This document shows positions 33,227 to 43,924 of a stretch of 64,000 nt of DNA, piece after piece (position 1 is the stretch's first letter; each line of letters opens with the position of its first letter). The notes below the pieces were generated by a model. That model made no database searches and was not told where the DNA came from. It saw only the letters and a list, made by a program, of their open reading frames with translations. The position numbers were made by a program, and so were the translations under genes. This DNA is from Roridomyces roridus (taxonomy: Eukaryota; Basidiomycota; Agaricomycetes; Agaricales; Mycenaceae), in the NCBI GenBank assembly GCA_029378245.1, contig JARKIF010000006.1:1984001-2048000 (forward strand). The letters are read 5' to 3'.

Positions 33227-36200
33227 ATGTCTGGCCCACTCCCCCCTCTCGACTGCTCCCTCAATTTCGGCGAGATTGTCGATTTTCACCTCTCGCACGA
33301 GAATCGGGGCACTGCGTACTCTTTTCCAGATCAAGAGGGCCGCGTCACCGACATCAGCCGGTTTGAATTTACCAGGGCAGCTCACCGCGTCGCTCATCTC
33401 CTACGACCTCAACGACAAGGCGCAGAGGGTCAACGGCTGGCCATCATCGCCTTGACGGATTCCTTGATATACCAAACTGTGGTTGCGGGATGCCTGAGGG
33501 CGGGAATTGTGGTGAGTGGCATCTTGCTTGCACGGAGTCTCGATTGACCTGAAGTTTTTTTTGGAGCCCTTCCCTATCTCAAACCGAAACTCACCCGAAG
33601 CGATAGTGCACCTTCTCTCGAGCACAGATTGCCATCGGATGTTGATGACCCGAGCTTTACTTGGTCCCCTCGATGAAACTATTTCGGCTGAGTTGTCAAC
33701 AGTTGGGACGCCCTACGACCTTTCCGTAGAGGAGATTCCTCTTCTTGGTCAGATGTACCCGCATCTTGGCCATGAAACACCGCAGGACGAGTTTTTTCCG
33801 TATCCGGTTCCTGCTACGCGAACGGCGGTGGACGAAGTCGCGATCTACCTGCATTCTAGTGGTGTGTCTCTTCCTTCTGTCTCGAGCACACCCTTCATTT
33901 TATGTACCAGGCAGCACCGGTCTACCCAAATCAATACCGATAACGCATGGGAATATAATCCATTGGGCAGGCATGGGTAAGCTCCACTTTCCCAAAACTA
34001 ACTCAATTTACCGAACCGTCCTACAGACACCTACGTGGAACTACGCTCCCGCTCGCCCCGGCACGCCGTCGGCGCTCTCCCTTCCTTCCACGCGTTCGGG
34101 ATGACAGTCCAACTCTTCTACCCCCTCCTCACCGGTGGCACCGTCTGCATCTTCCCGCTCACATCCACAGCGTCGGAGCACCGACTGCCGATGGTGCCCA
34201 GCGGGGACAATAATATCCGATGTGCCCGCGAAGCAAAGGCGACGGGGTTGGTTGGGGCGCCAGCGCATTTGGTGGAATGGTTGACCTCGAAGGAACACAT
34301 TGAGTACCTCAAATCGTTGAAGCTGTTGACCTACGGAGGCGCGTCGCTCACCGAGTCTATTGGCGATGCTCTGGTTCAACTGGGTGTGAATCTCGTTGTG
34401 TTGTACGGGGGCACGGAATGTGGGTGAAACTTTCAGAGATTGCAATTCTAATGAATGTTATCGCAGTTGGACCAGTTAGCACCCTGCCTCCTCGTGGAGG
34501 CGGGGACCCGAGCGAATGGGCCTGGTTTGGCTTCAGCGATCAAGTGCGCGTGCGGTGGGTGCCGCAGGGCGATGGCACGTTTGAACTCCAGCTGTTGGTG
34601 CGTTTTCAGCACATTCGCTCTCATCACCCAACTAACCCTTGGCAGACTATACCTGAGACTGGACATCTGGCCATCGAAAATCTCCCCGACACCGGAGGAT
34701 ATGCGACCAAGGATTTATTCAAGCCGCATCCGACTAAACCCAACTTGTACAAGATGTGCGTCGTTTCTTCTCTTTTTGACAAATCAACTTACCATATCGA
34801 AGAGTGGGTCGGTTGGACGATGTGCTCATCATGGGCAACGGCGAGAAGACGGTGCCTGGACCGATGGAGGATGTAATCCTCTCCAGCCCTTTCATCGACG
34901 GCTCAATTATGTTTGGCCGCGAGCGCAACCAGGTCGGCTTATTGGTTGAACCGCGCCAGCTGGTGGACCCGTTGGACGAGGACCAATTGATAGAGTTCCG
35001 GAATTTGATTTGGTGAGAAACGTTGAATGTTTTCTGTGTTGGTTATTGAAGAAGAACAGGCCAGTCGTCGAGGAAGCCAACAAAATTGCCCCTTCCTTTG
35101 CGCGGATCTACAAGGAAATGATCCTCTTCACTCAGCCGGGCAAGCCGATGGTCCGGTCGCCAAAGGGGACGGTCGTCCGAAAATGCACTCTCGCCTTGTA
35201 CAACGCTGAAATCGACACTCTGTACCGCACCATAGAAGCAAGCGGCGACGCCGGCATCACCGACGTCGGTCTGCCCTGCTCCTGGACAGCAAAGGACCTC
35301 GAACCCTGGCTCCTTCGGCACGCTACTCTCCTCGCAGATCGCAGCATCTGCCCGCAAGACGATTTGTTCAACCAAGGATTCAACAGCCTCAATACCACCT
35401 TCCTGCGGCACCGGATCGTCGGGGCGTTGCGTAAGTTGAATGAAGCTCAGGCAGCTCGCAAAATTGCACAAAACATCGTGTATGCCAATCCATCTGTGAG
35501 AGATCTGGCGGAAGCGGTGGAGCGGTTGGTGAGGGAGGGGGATACGGTGGTTTCGGATGCCGAGCATAAAGCGGCGATGGAGGCCATGATCACGCGGTAT
35601 AGTGGAGGTTTGGACGCCAGCATTCCACACAAGCCGAAGACAGTGGATGACGAAGGCGCCGTGGTACTACTCACTGGCACGACTGGAGCTCTTGGATCGC
35701 ACATCCTCGCCATGTTGCTTGCTTCGGATTCTGTAAAGCGCGTCTATGCGTTGAACAGACGGGGTTCCACGGCCGTTGCGGAGCGCCAGGGTGCTGCTTT
35801 TTTGGATCGCAGCTTAGATAGAGCTTTGCTCGACTCGGGGAAGCTCGTCTATCTGGAGGGTGATACGAGCAAAGCGGATCTGTCTTTGCCCGCTGACGTC
35901 TGGGACGCGGTACGTTTTACTTGGTCGAACTTGGCTCCATCTCATCTGGATTGTAGCTCCGCGACACCCTGACAGTCATAATCCACAACGCTTGGATGTT
36001 AGATTTCAACAAGCGGCTATCCTCGTTCGAGTCGCATGTGAAGGGAACGCGGCATCTTATTCGTCTAGCCTCCTCTGCGTCGGCGCGGTTCTTGTTCACG
36101 TCCTCGGTCGCTTCGGCGCAGGGGTGGGATCGCACCAGAGGACCGTTTCCTGAAGAACTGCAGCTCGACGCGGATGTCGCCGTAGGTAACGGGTATGGCG

Positions 36201-36887
36201 AGAGCAAATACGTCTCCGAGAGGGTAAGTCTGCGATTTCTTTTCATCTATATCGGTGTAACAAGTTATCCAAGATTCTCGCAGCCTCAGGACTCCACGCA
36301 ACCTCGTTCCGAATCGGTCAGATCAGCGGCTCCACTGAAAGCGGGGCATGGTCGACGACGGACTGGGTTCCCGCTATTGTGAAATCGAGTCTCGCGCTCG
36401 GAGCTTTCCCCTCCGATCTCTCCAATGTCGTCGCGTGGTTACCTGCGGAGGCCGTTTCCAGCGCTATCGTCGATGCTGCGCTTATCTCTCCCGAAACACG
36501 GCAGTTCACGACGATCAACTTGGTGCACCCGCGTCCGGTCCCTTGGGATTGCATCATGTCGAGTATGGCGGGCATGGTGGACCTTCCGATGATTCCTTTC
36601 GCTGAGTGGGTCCAGCGAGTAAAGGGCAGGGCGGTGAATGCAACAGCGGGTGACCTTGATAGCATCGTAAGCATTTCCTTCGTATACTACCAACCAGTCG
36701 TTCACGGCTCTAGCCTGGAATCAAACTCCTCGACTTCCTCACAAGAATGGTGGCGTATCAAGCGAACATCGAGTTTTCGACGACCAAGGCGCAGGAGCTG
36801 AGTAGTTCTATTCGATCTCTCACGCCGCTCGATGCAGAAGATGCAAGGCGGTGGATGGCTTATTGGAGGCGAAAGGAGTTTATCTGA
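33227..36887 (+). CDS. adenylate-forming reductase, A-T-R architecture (NRPS-like), copy A
   Basis: The start at 33227 (MSGPLPPLDCSLNFGEIVDF) is preceded in frame by 44 extra residues that look like leader noise. The adenylation domain shows GSTGLPKSIPITHGNIIHW (P-loop-like A3), FHAFGMTVQLFYPLLTGGTV, VLYGGTE, EWAWFGF and VGRLDDVLIMGNGEKTVP. The carrier domain has DDLFNQGFNSLNTTFLRHRI with the phosphopantetheine serine in FNSL (about 35387). The thioester-reductase domain has VVLLTGTTGALGSHILAMLL (NAD(P)H loop), VIIHNAWMLDFN, FTSSVASA and GNGYGESKYVSER with catalytic Y and K. It ends RRKEFI at 36887. About ten short introns are implied. Such enzymes activate a carboxylic acid with ATP, load it on the carrier and release it as aldehyde. 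No break was seen. It lies near duplicated metabolic genes. Confidence 0.9.
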
Positions 36888-37371
36888 ATTGTTGAGACCT
36901 TGCTGGTAGTTCAACCTACTGTACTCCGATATATTAGTTTCAACACTACTCGAAGTATATTCTGCAGTCAACATTATTCTTCTGGACATTGACGTGGCTG
37001 GCGAATGGGAGCGAATTCCGAAAGTTGAACCAGTGTTGTGCATTGTTTGGCACATGTTGAATTTCATTGATGAGCCCCAGATGGCGTTGATTTGAGGGAT
37101 ACGGTACGTTTCAGCTATCCGAAAATTTCTGGGGCATCTAGATACAGCTGGGAACTTTCATCGTTTGCCGGCAGGTCTCCCGAGGGTCCAGACTGGATAT
37201 GTCATTAAAAGTTTAAATTTGATAGTTCCCACTGGTTTTTCATTTCTCTGCTGACCCTGAAGTTGACGTTTGCCTCTTTCTATCTCCCATATTCCCTAGC
37301 TCTATGGGACGGTACGTCCTTCACTGTCTTGACCCTCGAGCGTTCAAGTTCATTTCCACTTTGCCGGACAG
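36888..37371. other. intergenic, nothing recognised
   Basis: AT-richer spacer downstream of the reductase. Possible promoter and first exon of the following hypothetical gene. Confidence 0.35.
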
Positions 37372-38085
37372 CCGAAGCAGTCGGATAGTTTCACTCACGT
37401 ACAGCCGTCGGCCTATATAATCCAGCGTTTTTGGACGCCCATCGCCCCGTTTCCCAAAGACTACTACCCAGGCAGGGCCGTCACCGTCAACTGGACTGGA
37501 GACACATGGAGTCAAAGATATACCGATGAGCACCCAGGGCCGGCAATCGACGTCTTGGCCTTTATGGACGCCTGGGACGACGCATACCAAGATAACCACC
37601 GGCCTCGTATGGCGGGAGCCAGCATGCTATGTGGCCACCCTGTATATGGCATGTCGGCTCCGACTGGTGTTGCTCAAGAATCGGCGGATGTGGCGCAGAG
37701 TCGCTTGAACTGGATCGCGGTGGCGTATTACTCTGGACTACGAGGCACGAACACGGTTGGAAAGTGTTGCGAGTACGTTACCTTGCCGACACAATTCGAA
37801 AGAGGTAGCGGGACGTTTCGGACGCTCTATACCGAAGCACGCGCGTTTGATAGCAGAAAGTCTCGCCCGCTGTGCGATGCATGCAAGGGGCTAGTTTGCA
37901 ACGCTGTGAATCTACATCCTGGCTTGACCGTTGTGGATTTGGGAGGGAACAACGAGGTGTATGAGTCTGGATTCACGGTTCGTATCTTTTTCGACTCGGA
38001 TATACTTCTGGTTCATTCTACCCAATTCCAGTCACAGTGGCACTTCGGAAAATGGCAGCGAAATCATCCAGCGGTCTATAACTAG
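37372..38085 (+). CDS. hypothetical protein (partial at its amino end)
   Basis: A long open plus-strand frame reads PKQSDSFTHVQPSAYIIQRF, FPKDYYPGRAVTVNWTGDTW, DVLAFMDAWDDAYQDNH, AGASMLCGHPVYGMS, ANTVGKCCEYVTL-like, and LCDACKGLVCNAVNLHPG. It ends HFGKWQRNHPAVYN with TAG at 38083-38085. A GT..AG pair at about 37980-38033 may be an in-phase intron. Several paired cysteines (CxxC, CC) suggest a metal site or disulfides. No start codon with clean splicing was found, and the family is not recognised. It could be a degenerating gene. Confidence 0.4.
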   Translation, partial: PKQSDSFTHVQPSAYIIQRFWTPIAPFPKDYYPGRAVTVNWTGDTWSQRYTDEHPGPAIDVLAFMDAWDDAYQDNHRPRMAGASMLCGHPVYGMSAPTGVAQESADVAQSRLNWIAVAYYSGLRGTNTVGKCCEYVTLPTQFERGSGTFRTLYTEARAFDSRKSRPLCDACKGLVCNAVNLHPGLTVVDLGGNNEVYESGFTVRIFFDSDILLVHSTQFQSQWHFGKWQRNHPAVYN

Positions 38086-38546
38086 GATATCCCCAGTAGA
38101 ATTTTCATAGAAGCGCTAAAGGGCGCCCTTTACAGCTTTCAGTAGTAGGAATAGTGCATCGAACGTTGCATCATGTATATCAATGACCGGTGATCCCAAG
38201 CAGTCGCTGGAGTTTGGCGCGGCCTCGCGCGGAGATCAAAAAAAAAAGGAGGCCGGCAGCGAGCTTTCCCAGATGTACATCTCCTGTGAAGATGGTCACA
38301 CAGCATTCAACAGCACTGCGCCCAAATTGCTCACCACGTATCTGTGTGAGAAGCTGCTGTTCGTCAGATCAGCAATCAAGTACAGCTTTTCGGATAGAAC
38401 GCACCAATCGCTCCGCCTCGCTCATCTGCGAGGCGGCGAGTATGGTCTTGTGTTCATCGGTGCCCACTGCGGCCGATTTTGTGTGCAGGCGGTGGAGGCT
38501 GAGCTCGAGATTGATCTGTATTCCAGAAGTTCTAGCGTCGTGGTAG

Positions 38547-39172
38547 TAGTGATGTCAAAGTTCGGTTCGGTTCGAGTTCGGGGGCTCTTTGGCTGAACTC
38601 TGAACCTGAACTTCAGGTTCGGTTCGGCAAAATCATGAACTCCGAACCTGAACTGGAGTTCAGGTTCGGTTCAGGTTCGAACTGAGTTCGAACCTCCCGC
38701 GCTTCACCAAGGTTCAATTCAAATTTTGGCCACTGTAAACTGTTCAAGAAAGCATATAGTAAGTGTGTTCAACCCCATAACATGTCTCCGCACCTTTTGA
38801 GAGAGTTACAAGCCCTGAATGGGTTGCATCAGCGTGATCACAAGCGCGTGATGGCGCATCAACTCTCGATAAACATGTTTGCACTGGGGCCTGACGGTTA
38901 CGAAGAAAATCCCGATTCATTTTGCCCACTGAGAAAGTAAGTACAGTCAAGATCTGTTCAAAAAGTGGGCGAAATCATGAGAAAATCATCAAAAACAGCC
39001 AGTTTCAGGTTCAAGTTCAGTTCGGGTTCGAACTTTCCGGTGACGGCTGAACCTCAAACCTGAACTTCAGGTTCGGTTCAAACATACGCTGAGCTTTGAA
39101 CCTGAACTTCGTGTTCAGTTCGGTTCGGATCGAGTTCGAACCGTTTACTCGAACGGGACTTTGACAACACTA
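38547..39172. mobile_element. non-autonomous hAT-like element (family 2), 626 bp
   Basis: The ends are TAGTGATGTCAAAG and CTTTGACAACACTA, with perfect 8-bp duplication CGTGGTAG (38539-38546 and 39173-39180). Both subterminal regions (38560-38710 and 39000-39150) are filled with variants of GGTTCGGTTCGAACT and its complement. No transposase is encoded. It lies within or beside an intron of the MLKL-N-like gene. Confidence 0.9.
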
Positions 39173-39492
39173 CGTGGTAGGCAACGGAGGATTACGAACG
39201 CTGAAGTGCATCATCGCTTCGTCCAATAATCTCTCATACTCGTCGATCTGGGCTTTATTACGGTCCTGGCGGGCTAAGCGTTGCCAAAGGTTCTCTCCTT
39301 GGAGCCCCTTCAAGAAGGCTTTGATCTCTTTGAGGAGTCTGCAAGAAAGATGGGCTTCCAACACTCGAGAGCAGAGACAGGTGCGTACGTTTGTATCTCG
39401 AGGATGCTCTGGGTGACTTCGCCGGGAAGGACGGTATGGACGTCTGTCGTCTGGCTCCAGATATCCTGCACAAGTCGTGCGGCGCGCCAGGC

Positions 39493-40019
39493 TAGTGATC
39501 GTCACGGGTCTCCCGCGGGTATTTGCGAGACGACCCGTACCCGTACCCGCTGAAACCCGTACCCGCGATGACGGGTACGGGTCTGGCGGCGGGTCGGCGG
39601 GTGACCCGTGACCCGTGGAACCCGCAGTGGATTTGTGAGCTGCTGGTGGGTTCAGTGACTGAAATCATGCATGAAGCACTGAAATATGCCTACAGGATGC
39701 ATAAGTTTCCGTGGAATCGCTGGGAAGTGAGCACAATCAAATGCCGAGTTCAATCAATCACCACTGATTTATCTTGGATCAAGCGGCACAGTGCCGGCAG
39801 TTCACCGGCGGCGTCATCGGCATTGATTTCCACCGTTCCAGTCAGCCCTCGTCTTCAGCGTGCTCGCGCAAGGTGTATTCGGCGGTGTCTGTGCTATTCC
39901 CACGGGTTGTGGCGGGTACCCGCGGGTCTGCAAAAAATTCAGCTGCCAACCCGGACCCGTACCCGTAGGTACCCGTACCCGTGACCCGCGGCGGGTTGCC
40001 CTACCCGTGACGAACACTA
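39493..40019. mobile_element. non-autonomous hAT-like element (family 3), 527 bp
   Basis: The ends are TAGTGATCGTCACGGGT and ACCCGTGACGAACACTA, with perfect 8-bp duplication CGCCAGGC (39485-39492 and 40020-40027). Subterminal arrays of ACCCGTACCCG and GCGGGT occupy 39500-39625 and 39900-40010. The interior is non-coding. Confidence 0.9.
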
Positions 40020-40958
40020 CGCCAGGCAATGTGTTTGCAGCCCTTCTTATTGGACTTGCAGGTCTGATAAAGCGGGAAAATGAGCCAGACAAATGAAATG
40101 CGTGAGTAGGCAACTTACCTCGCTCAGCTGCAAGATGACCAGCACAGCGGACACAGCCGACTTGAGGGGAGGAAAGGCGTCTGTGGAAGCGCGAATCGCT
40201 TTGAGAGTAACTCTGGTCGCAGCGAGGACATCTGAGGTGGCTTGAGCGGTACGGATGCGACGCATAGCGATTATCAGATGGTCGTGGAGGGAGGAGGAAC
40301 GTGCTGTGCGAAAATTCCTGCTACAGACGCTCAAAGCTGTGGAAACACACAGCATGATTTCCCGCAATCCGGACTGTTGACTCAACATGGGATGATATGT
40401 AGCAGAGGAAAACACGCAGAATAAATTCAGGGCTTGTCGCAGGGTCAGTCCATTGCCTTGGCCGTGAGACGCGCAGGTGAGACGAGAATAAGACCGTTGT
40501 TCATGAGGCTGAGTTCGTGAATAACGAGGTGCTCTGGAGCTCTGAAGGAAGACAGATTTCGACTCGTCAGAAACAATCAACGGCAAGGTGGGGAAGAGTG
40601 AGTCAGTGACTGTGTGGGTGCCACTGGGGCGAGTTGGACACTGGAGAGCGTCGTGAAGAAGGGGCAGCATATGATTGAAAATGGGGGGTTAAGAAACACA
40701 AATTCGAGTCTCTGGAATTATTCAATGGGTGTGGGTCCGGGGAAGGGTGACCGGTACCGGTGACCTGTGTGGGCCAGGGAAGTGAGGGAGAGAAGGAGGC
40801 GGAGGGAGGCGGCTTCGGTGATCCGCGGCGTTTCTTTCATCCTTGCTCCGAACCGCCTGGGTGTGTACACCCAACGCTCTTTACCCCTGCGCAGGCCGCT
40901 CGACCTTTAAAATGGCGCCGTTCTCCAGCACAACTCATCAACCACTCCCAACTTCACC

Positions 40959-42298
40959 ATGTCTAATCTCCTCGAAGTCCTTGAAACCCAAATGAACGTC
41001 GACGTCGACTCGATGGACCCCAAAGTCGCCAAGAGCTTTCCCATCGTGCCGCACAACATGACGAGCAACCAGCTGCTCGTCAACGAGCAAATGCAGGTTC
41101 CCGAGAACCGCGAGATGTTCCTCACCGCTGTGAAAGAGTACGGCGACAAGGGATGGGAGGCCGTGCTTGACCGTATCGTGAGTCGTCTTTTTCTTTAGTC
41201 TCCTGGCTCTCATACTCGTCCAGTCGGTGCTCATCTGCGCCGCCAACATCGACAACATCCAGGGCCGCGTCCTGCTCCAAACCTCGCCTTTCCACGCCTA
41301 TGATACCCAGAGTGCGTGGTTTTGTCTCATCCCACCTTCCATTTCTCATCGCATATCGCAGAGGTCGTGGATCACGCTCGTCGCTACGCGGTCGAATTCG
41401 CCAAAGTGGGAATCGACAAGTACGTTTCCTCGCCTGACTCCTTTTCATGTCTGACCTCTCGTGCAGATCGCGTTTCTGCATCAAGATTCCCGCCACGGGC
41501 CCTGCCATGAACGCAGGGCCCATCCTTCTCAAGGAGGGCATCCGCACACTCGGCACCTCCCTCTTCTCGCTCGAGCAGGCCATTGCATCTAGCCAGGCCG
41601 GCTGTCTCTACATCAGTCCTTATTACAATGGTGCGTCGTGACTGCTGTGTCTTTCACATCTCGCTCAATCTCGTCACAGAGGTCCGCGCCCACGCCGACC
41701 ACAGCATTTGGCCCGAGTCCGAGGACCCGGCTACCAAGCACACCATGTCGAGCCGTCTGATCCAGATCATGGAGACCTACAAGCGCCTGTACAAGGAGAC
41801 CGGCAAGCCGCAGCCCATGATCAAGTCTGCCAGGTACCCTTCCTCGTCTTCCCACCCCATCCTTGTATCTGACTTGCATGTAGTTTCATCTCCTGGCAGG
41901 AGGCCATGGCTTGTGGTGAGATGGAAATGCACCACGCCACCATCTCCGCCGAGGTTCTCGCTCAGCTTGCCGCCCTCCCGGCCACGTCTTCTCCTTCTGC
42001 CCGCATCCCAGGCGTCCCGAAGGTCGACATGACCAAACCTTACGAGAACGCGCGGCCCACCCCGGAGCGCCTCGCCAATGTCTCCAAGACGGACCCCATC
42101 AAGCCCGAGTGGGACGGCGTGCGCGCGTCGACTGACATCGACTATCTGGCGGACAACGGGAAGGCGTTGCAGGATGCGATTGAGAGGGACCCTGCGACGA
42201 AGCAGCGGTTGTATGAGGCGCTGGAATTGTTCAAGGGTGGGGAGTTGAGGAGCAAGGCGTTGATTGAGGCGGCTATTGCGGATTTGAAGAAGGCGTAA
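40959..42298 (+). CDS. transaldolase/fructose-6-phosphate-aldolase family protein (copy B)
   Basis: It has the same exon layout and almost the same protein as copy A: MSNLLEVLETQMNVDVDSMD start, VLICAANIDNIQGRVLLQ, FCIKIPATG with the Schiff-base lysine, GIRTLGTSLFSLEQAIASSQAG, YISPYYN, SRLIQIMETYKRLYKE, and the same carboxyl end IEAAIADLKKA at 42298. Differences are few (for example SFPIV for SLPIV near the start) and most lie in introns. No frame break was found, so both copies may be expressed. It sits 1.6 kb upstream of the truncated adenylate-forming reductase in the same orientation, and 290 bp from the divergent MLKL-N-like gene. Confidence 0.85.
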
Positions 42299-42592
42299 TC
42301 AAGTGTGTACTCTTTTTGGCGATCCTTGGGCGAATTCTATCTTTTTTCTTTCTCTCTTGTCGGCGAAGTGTCTTCCAGTCTTTAAGCTGTGACGATCATT
42401 CTCCTCCACTGTGCCTCATAACTGGTGCGTAATCCGAATTCCGTATCTGGTGAATGGCTCATTCAAGCCGGTGGTAGACGACGGTGCACGGGACGCCGAT
42501 GCCTCAGGTCGGAAGGTGCAGGTCAGTCGAAATCAACAAAAAGACATCGTCAATCAGCCATATCAATCAATGCCGACCCGAATTCGCGCCTC

Positions 42593-43524
42593 TAGTGATG
42601 TTCAGGGCCCGGCTTGGAGCGGCTCGGGCTCCATATTTCCCGAGCCCAAGCCCAAGCCCTCCCAGGCCGAGCCCAAGCCGAAGCCCTGGGCTTGAGCCCG
42701 GGCATATTAGTCAGGCGGGATCAAGACGCATACTCCTCACCCCGTTTGAAGATCACCGGCTCGGGGAACAAGAGCTTACTAGAAAACATGTCAAGCATTG
42801 CAACGCGTGGCCTGCACTCGTGGATTTTCGTGTCGGGGTATCAACCCATGCAGTTCCAGTTGCATGAGCCAGTAACGAGCCAGACTCCGCCGGGAAGCGC
42901 CTCAACGAACCACCATGAATGTGCGTGTGCGTGGTCGATGTCGAGAGTGGCATGACGTGGAAGCCGAAGGGGTGACTGATCACCGATATCGATCACCGTT
43001 GATGCGGCCAAGGAAGGAAGGAAGGATTAACCTGCGCGGTCCCGCACCGGAACAGCAGGGGCCCGTAACTACACACATGTGACGTCTACACGTATGCTAC
43101 GGATGCCCATCCCTCTCCATCGGTACGAACTAACCACTACCGCAAGCTATACACCCCCGGCCCTTGCGGGCGGCGTAATCGACGGAAACCTGGTGGGCTG
43201 TTTGCGCTAGACCAGGGTCACCGGAGAGTCCCCTCCCCGATCACATAACCAGAATGCATAGTCCTACGGCACAGCCGTCTCACGACTTTGAGAACTACCG
43301 TGTTTCATTGATGCCCCGAAGAACGGGTGACGCGTGGAGGAGGGCCGTAAGTCAAAAGGTATCACATGTCAAGCCTGGGCTTGGTGGGCTCAGCCGGGCC
43401 TGACATTTCTCAAGCCTGAGCCCTGAGCCCGGCAAGGCCCAGCAGTGGGCTGGGCCCGGCTTGCCGATACCCGGGCTCGGCAAGGCCCGGCTTCCGGGCT
43501 CAGGCCGAGCCCTGAACATCACCA
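42593..43524. mobile_element. non-autonomous hAT-like element (family 4), 932 bp
   Basis: The ends are TAGTGATGTTCAGGGC and GCCCTGAACATCACCA, with perfect 8-bp duplication CGCGCCTC (42585-42592 and 43525-43532). Subterminal arrays of AGCCC/GGGCT (GAGCCCAAGCCCAAGCCC type) fill 42605-42710 and 43370-43510. The interior is non-coding. The other arm of the inverted duplication lacks it, so it inserted after the duplication. Confidence 0.9.
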
Positions 43525-43689
43525 CGCGCCTCTGACTCAAGCGGCAGAGCTGCGGCAGCCACCAACAAGTCATTGCATAATTCTCCAGGTCGATTGACGC
43601 ACGAGAACCTCTTTCATCTCCAATGGCTGTACCTCGAGTCGATTTGGCGCTCTCGTTTCGGTCTGCAAAGAAATCTGCCGACGTTCGTG

Positions 43690-43724
43690 GCCGCGGCGGG
43701 TAGCCCGGCCCGTGACGAACCCTA
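43690..43724. repeat. orphan terminus resembling hAT-like family 3
   Basis: CCGCGGCGGGTAGCCCGGCC followed by CGTGACGAAC strongly resembles the right end of the family-3 element (CGCGGCGGGTTGCCCTACCC, CGTGACGAAC at 39987-40014). No left end or target duplication was found, so it is probably a broken copy. Confidence 0.45.
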
Positions 43725-43924
43725 TGTCATAGTACTTACCTACAACATCGGCCACTGCGGAAACTCGGCTGGCCGGAGACCCGCATTCTTGGCTGTTGAA
43801 CTCTTACCCAGCATGCCCGAGTCTCATGGGCTTCTGAGAGCCCTGCTGCGCGCTGCTATATATTTCGATAAATTTCCGGGACATCTCTTGCTCGCTCCCC
43901 CTTGCTTACTCTGTTAAATCTCGA

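Larger units (their letters stand above)
38369..40670 (-). pseudogene. MLKL N-terminal-like helical-bundle protein gene carrying two hAT-like insertions
   Basis: On the minus strand the segment HDHLIIAMRRIRTAQATSD, LKAIRASTDAFPPLKSAVSAVL, VILQLSE and KTCKSNKKGCKHIA reads like the four-helix MLKL-N-type domain common at the start of basidiomycete adaptor/STAND proteins. It is cut at 40019 by one element. It resumes at 39492 with ARLVQDIWSQTTDVHTVL and TQSILEIQ, an intron, then IKAFLKGLQGENLW and DEYERLLDEAMMHFSV. It is cut again at 39172 by a second element. Beyond that element INLELSLHRLHTKSAAVG continues to SEAERLVRSIRKAVLDC and a stop at 38369. The 5' part (40330-40670) is open but less clear. 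The insertion at 39493-40019 lies in coding sequence, so normal product is unlikely unless it is spliced out. Confidence 0.6.
40690..43670. repeat. right arm of the inverted duplication (transaldolase copy B)
   Basis: It matches 26290-28340 in reverse, including the transaldolase gene, its promoter (CACACAGGTCACC/GGTGACCTGTGTG region) and downstream flank. The arm is lengthened by a hAT-like element (42593-43524) absent from the other arm. Confidence 0.85.
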
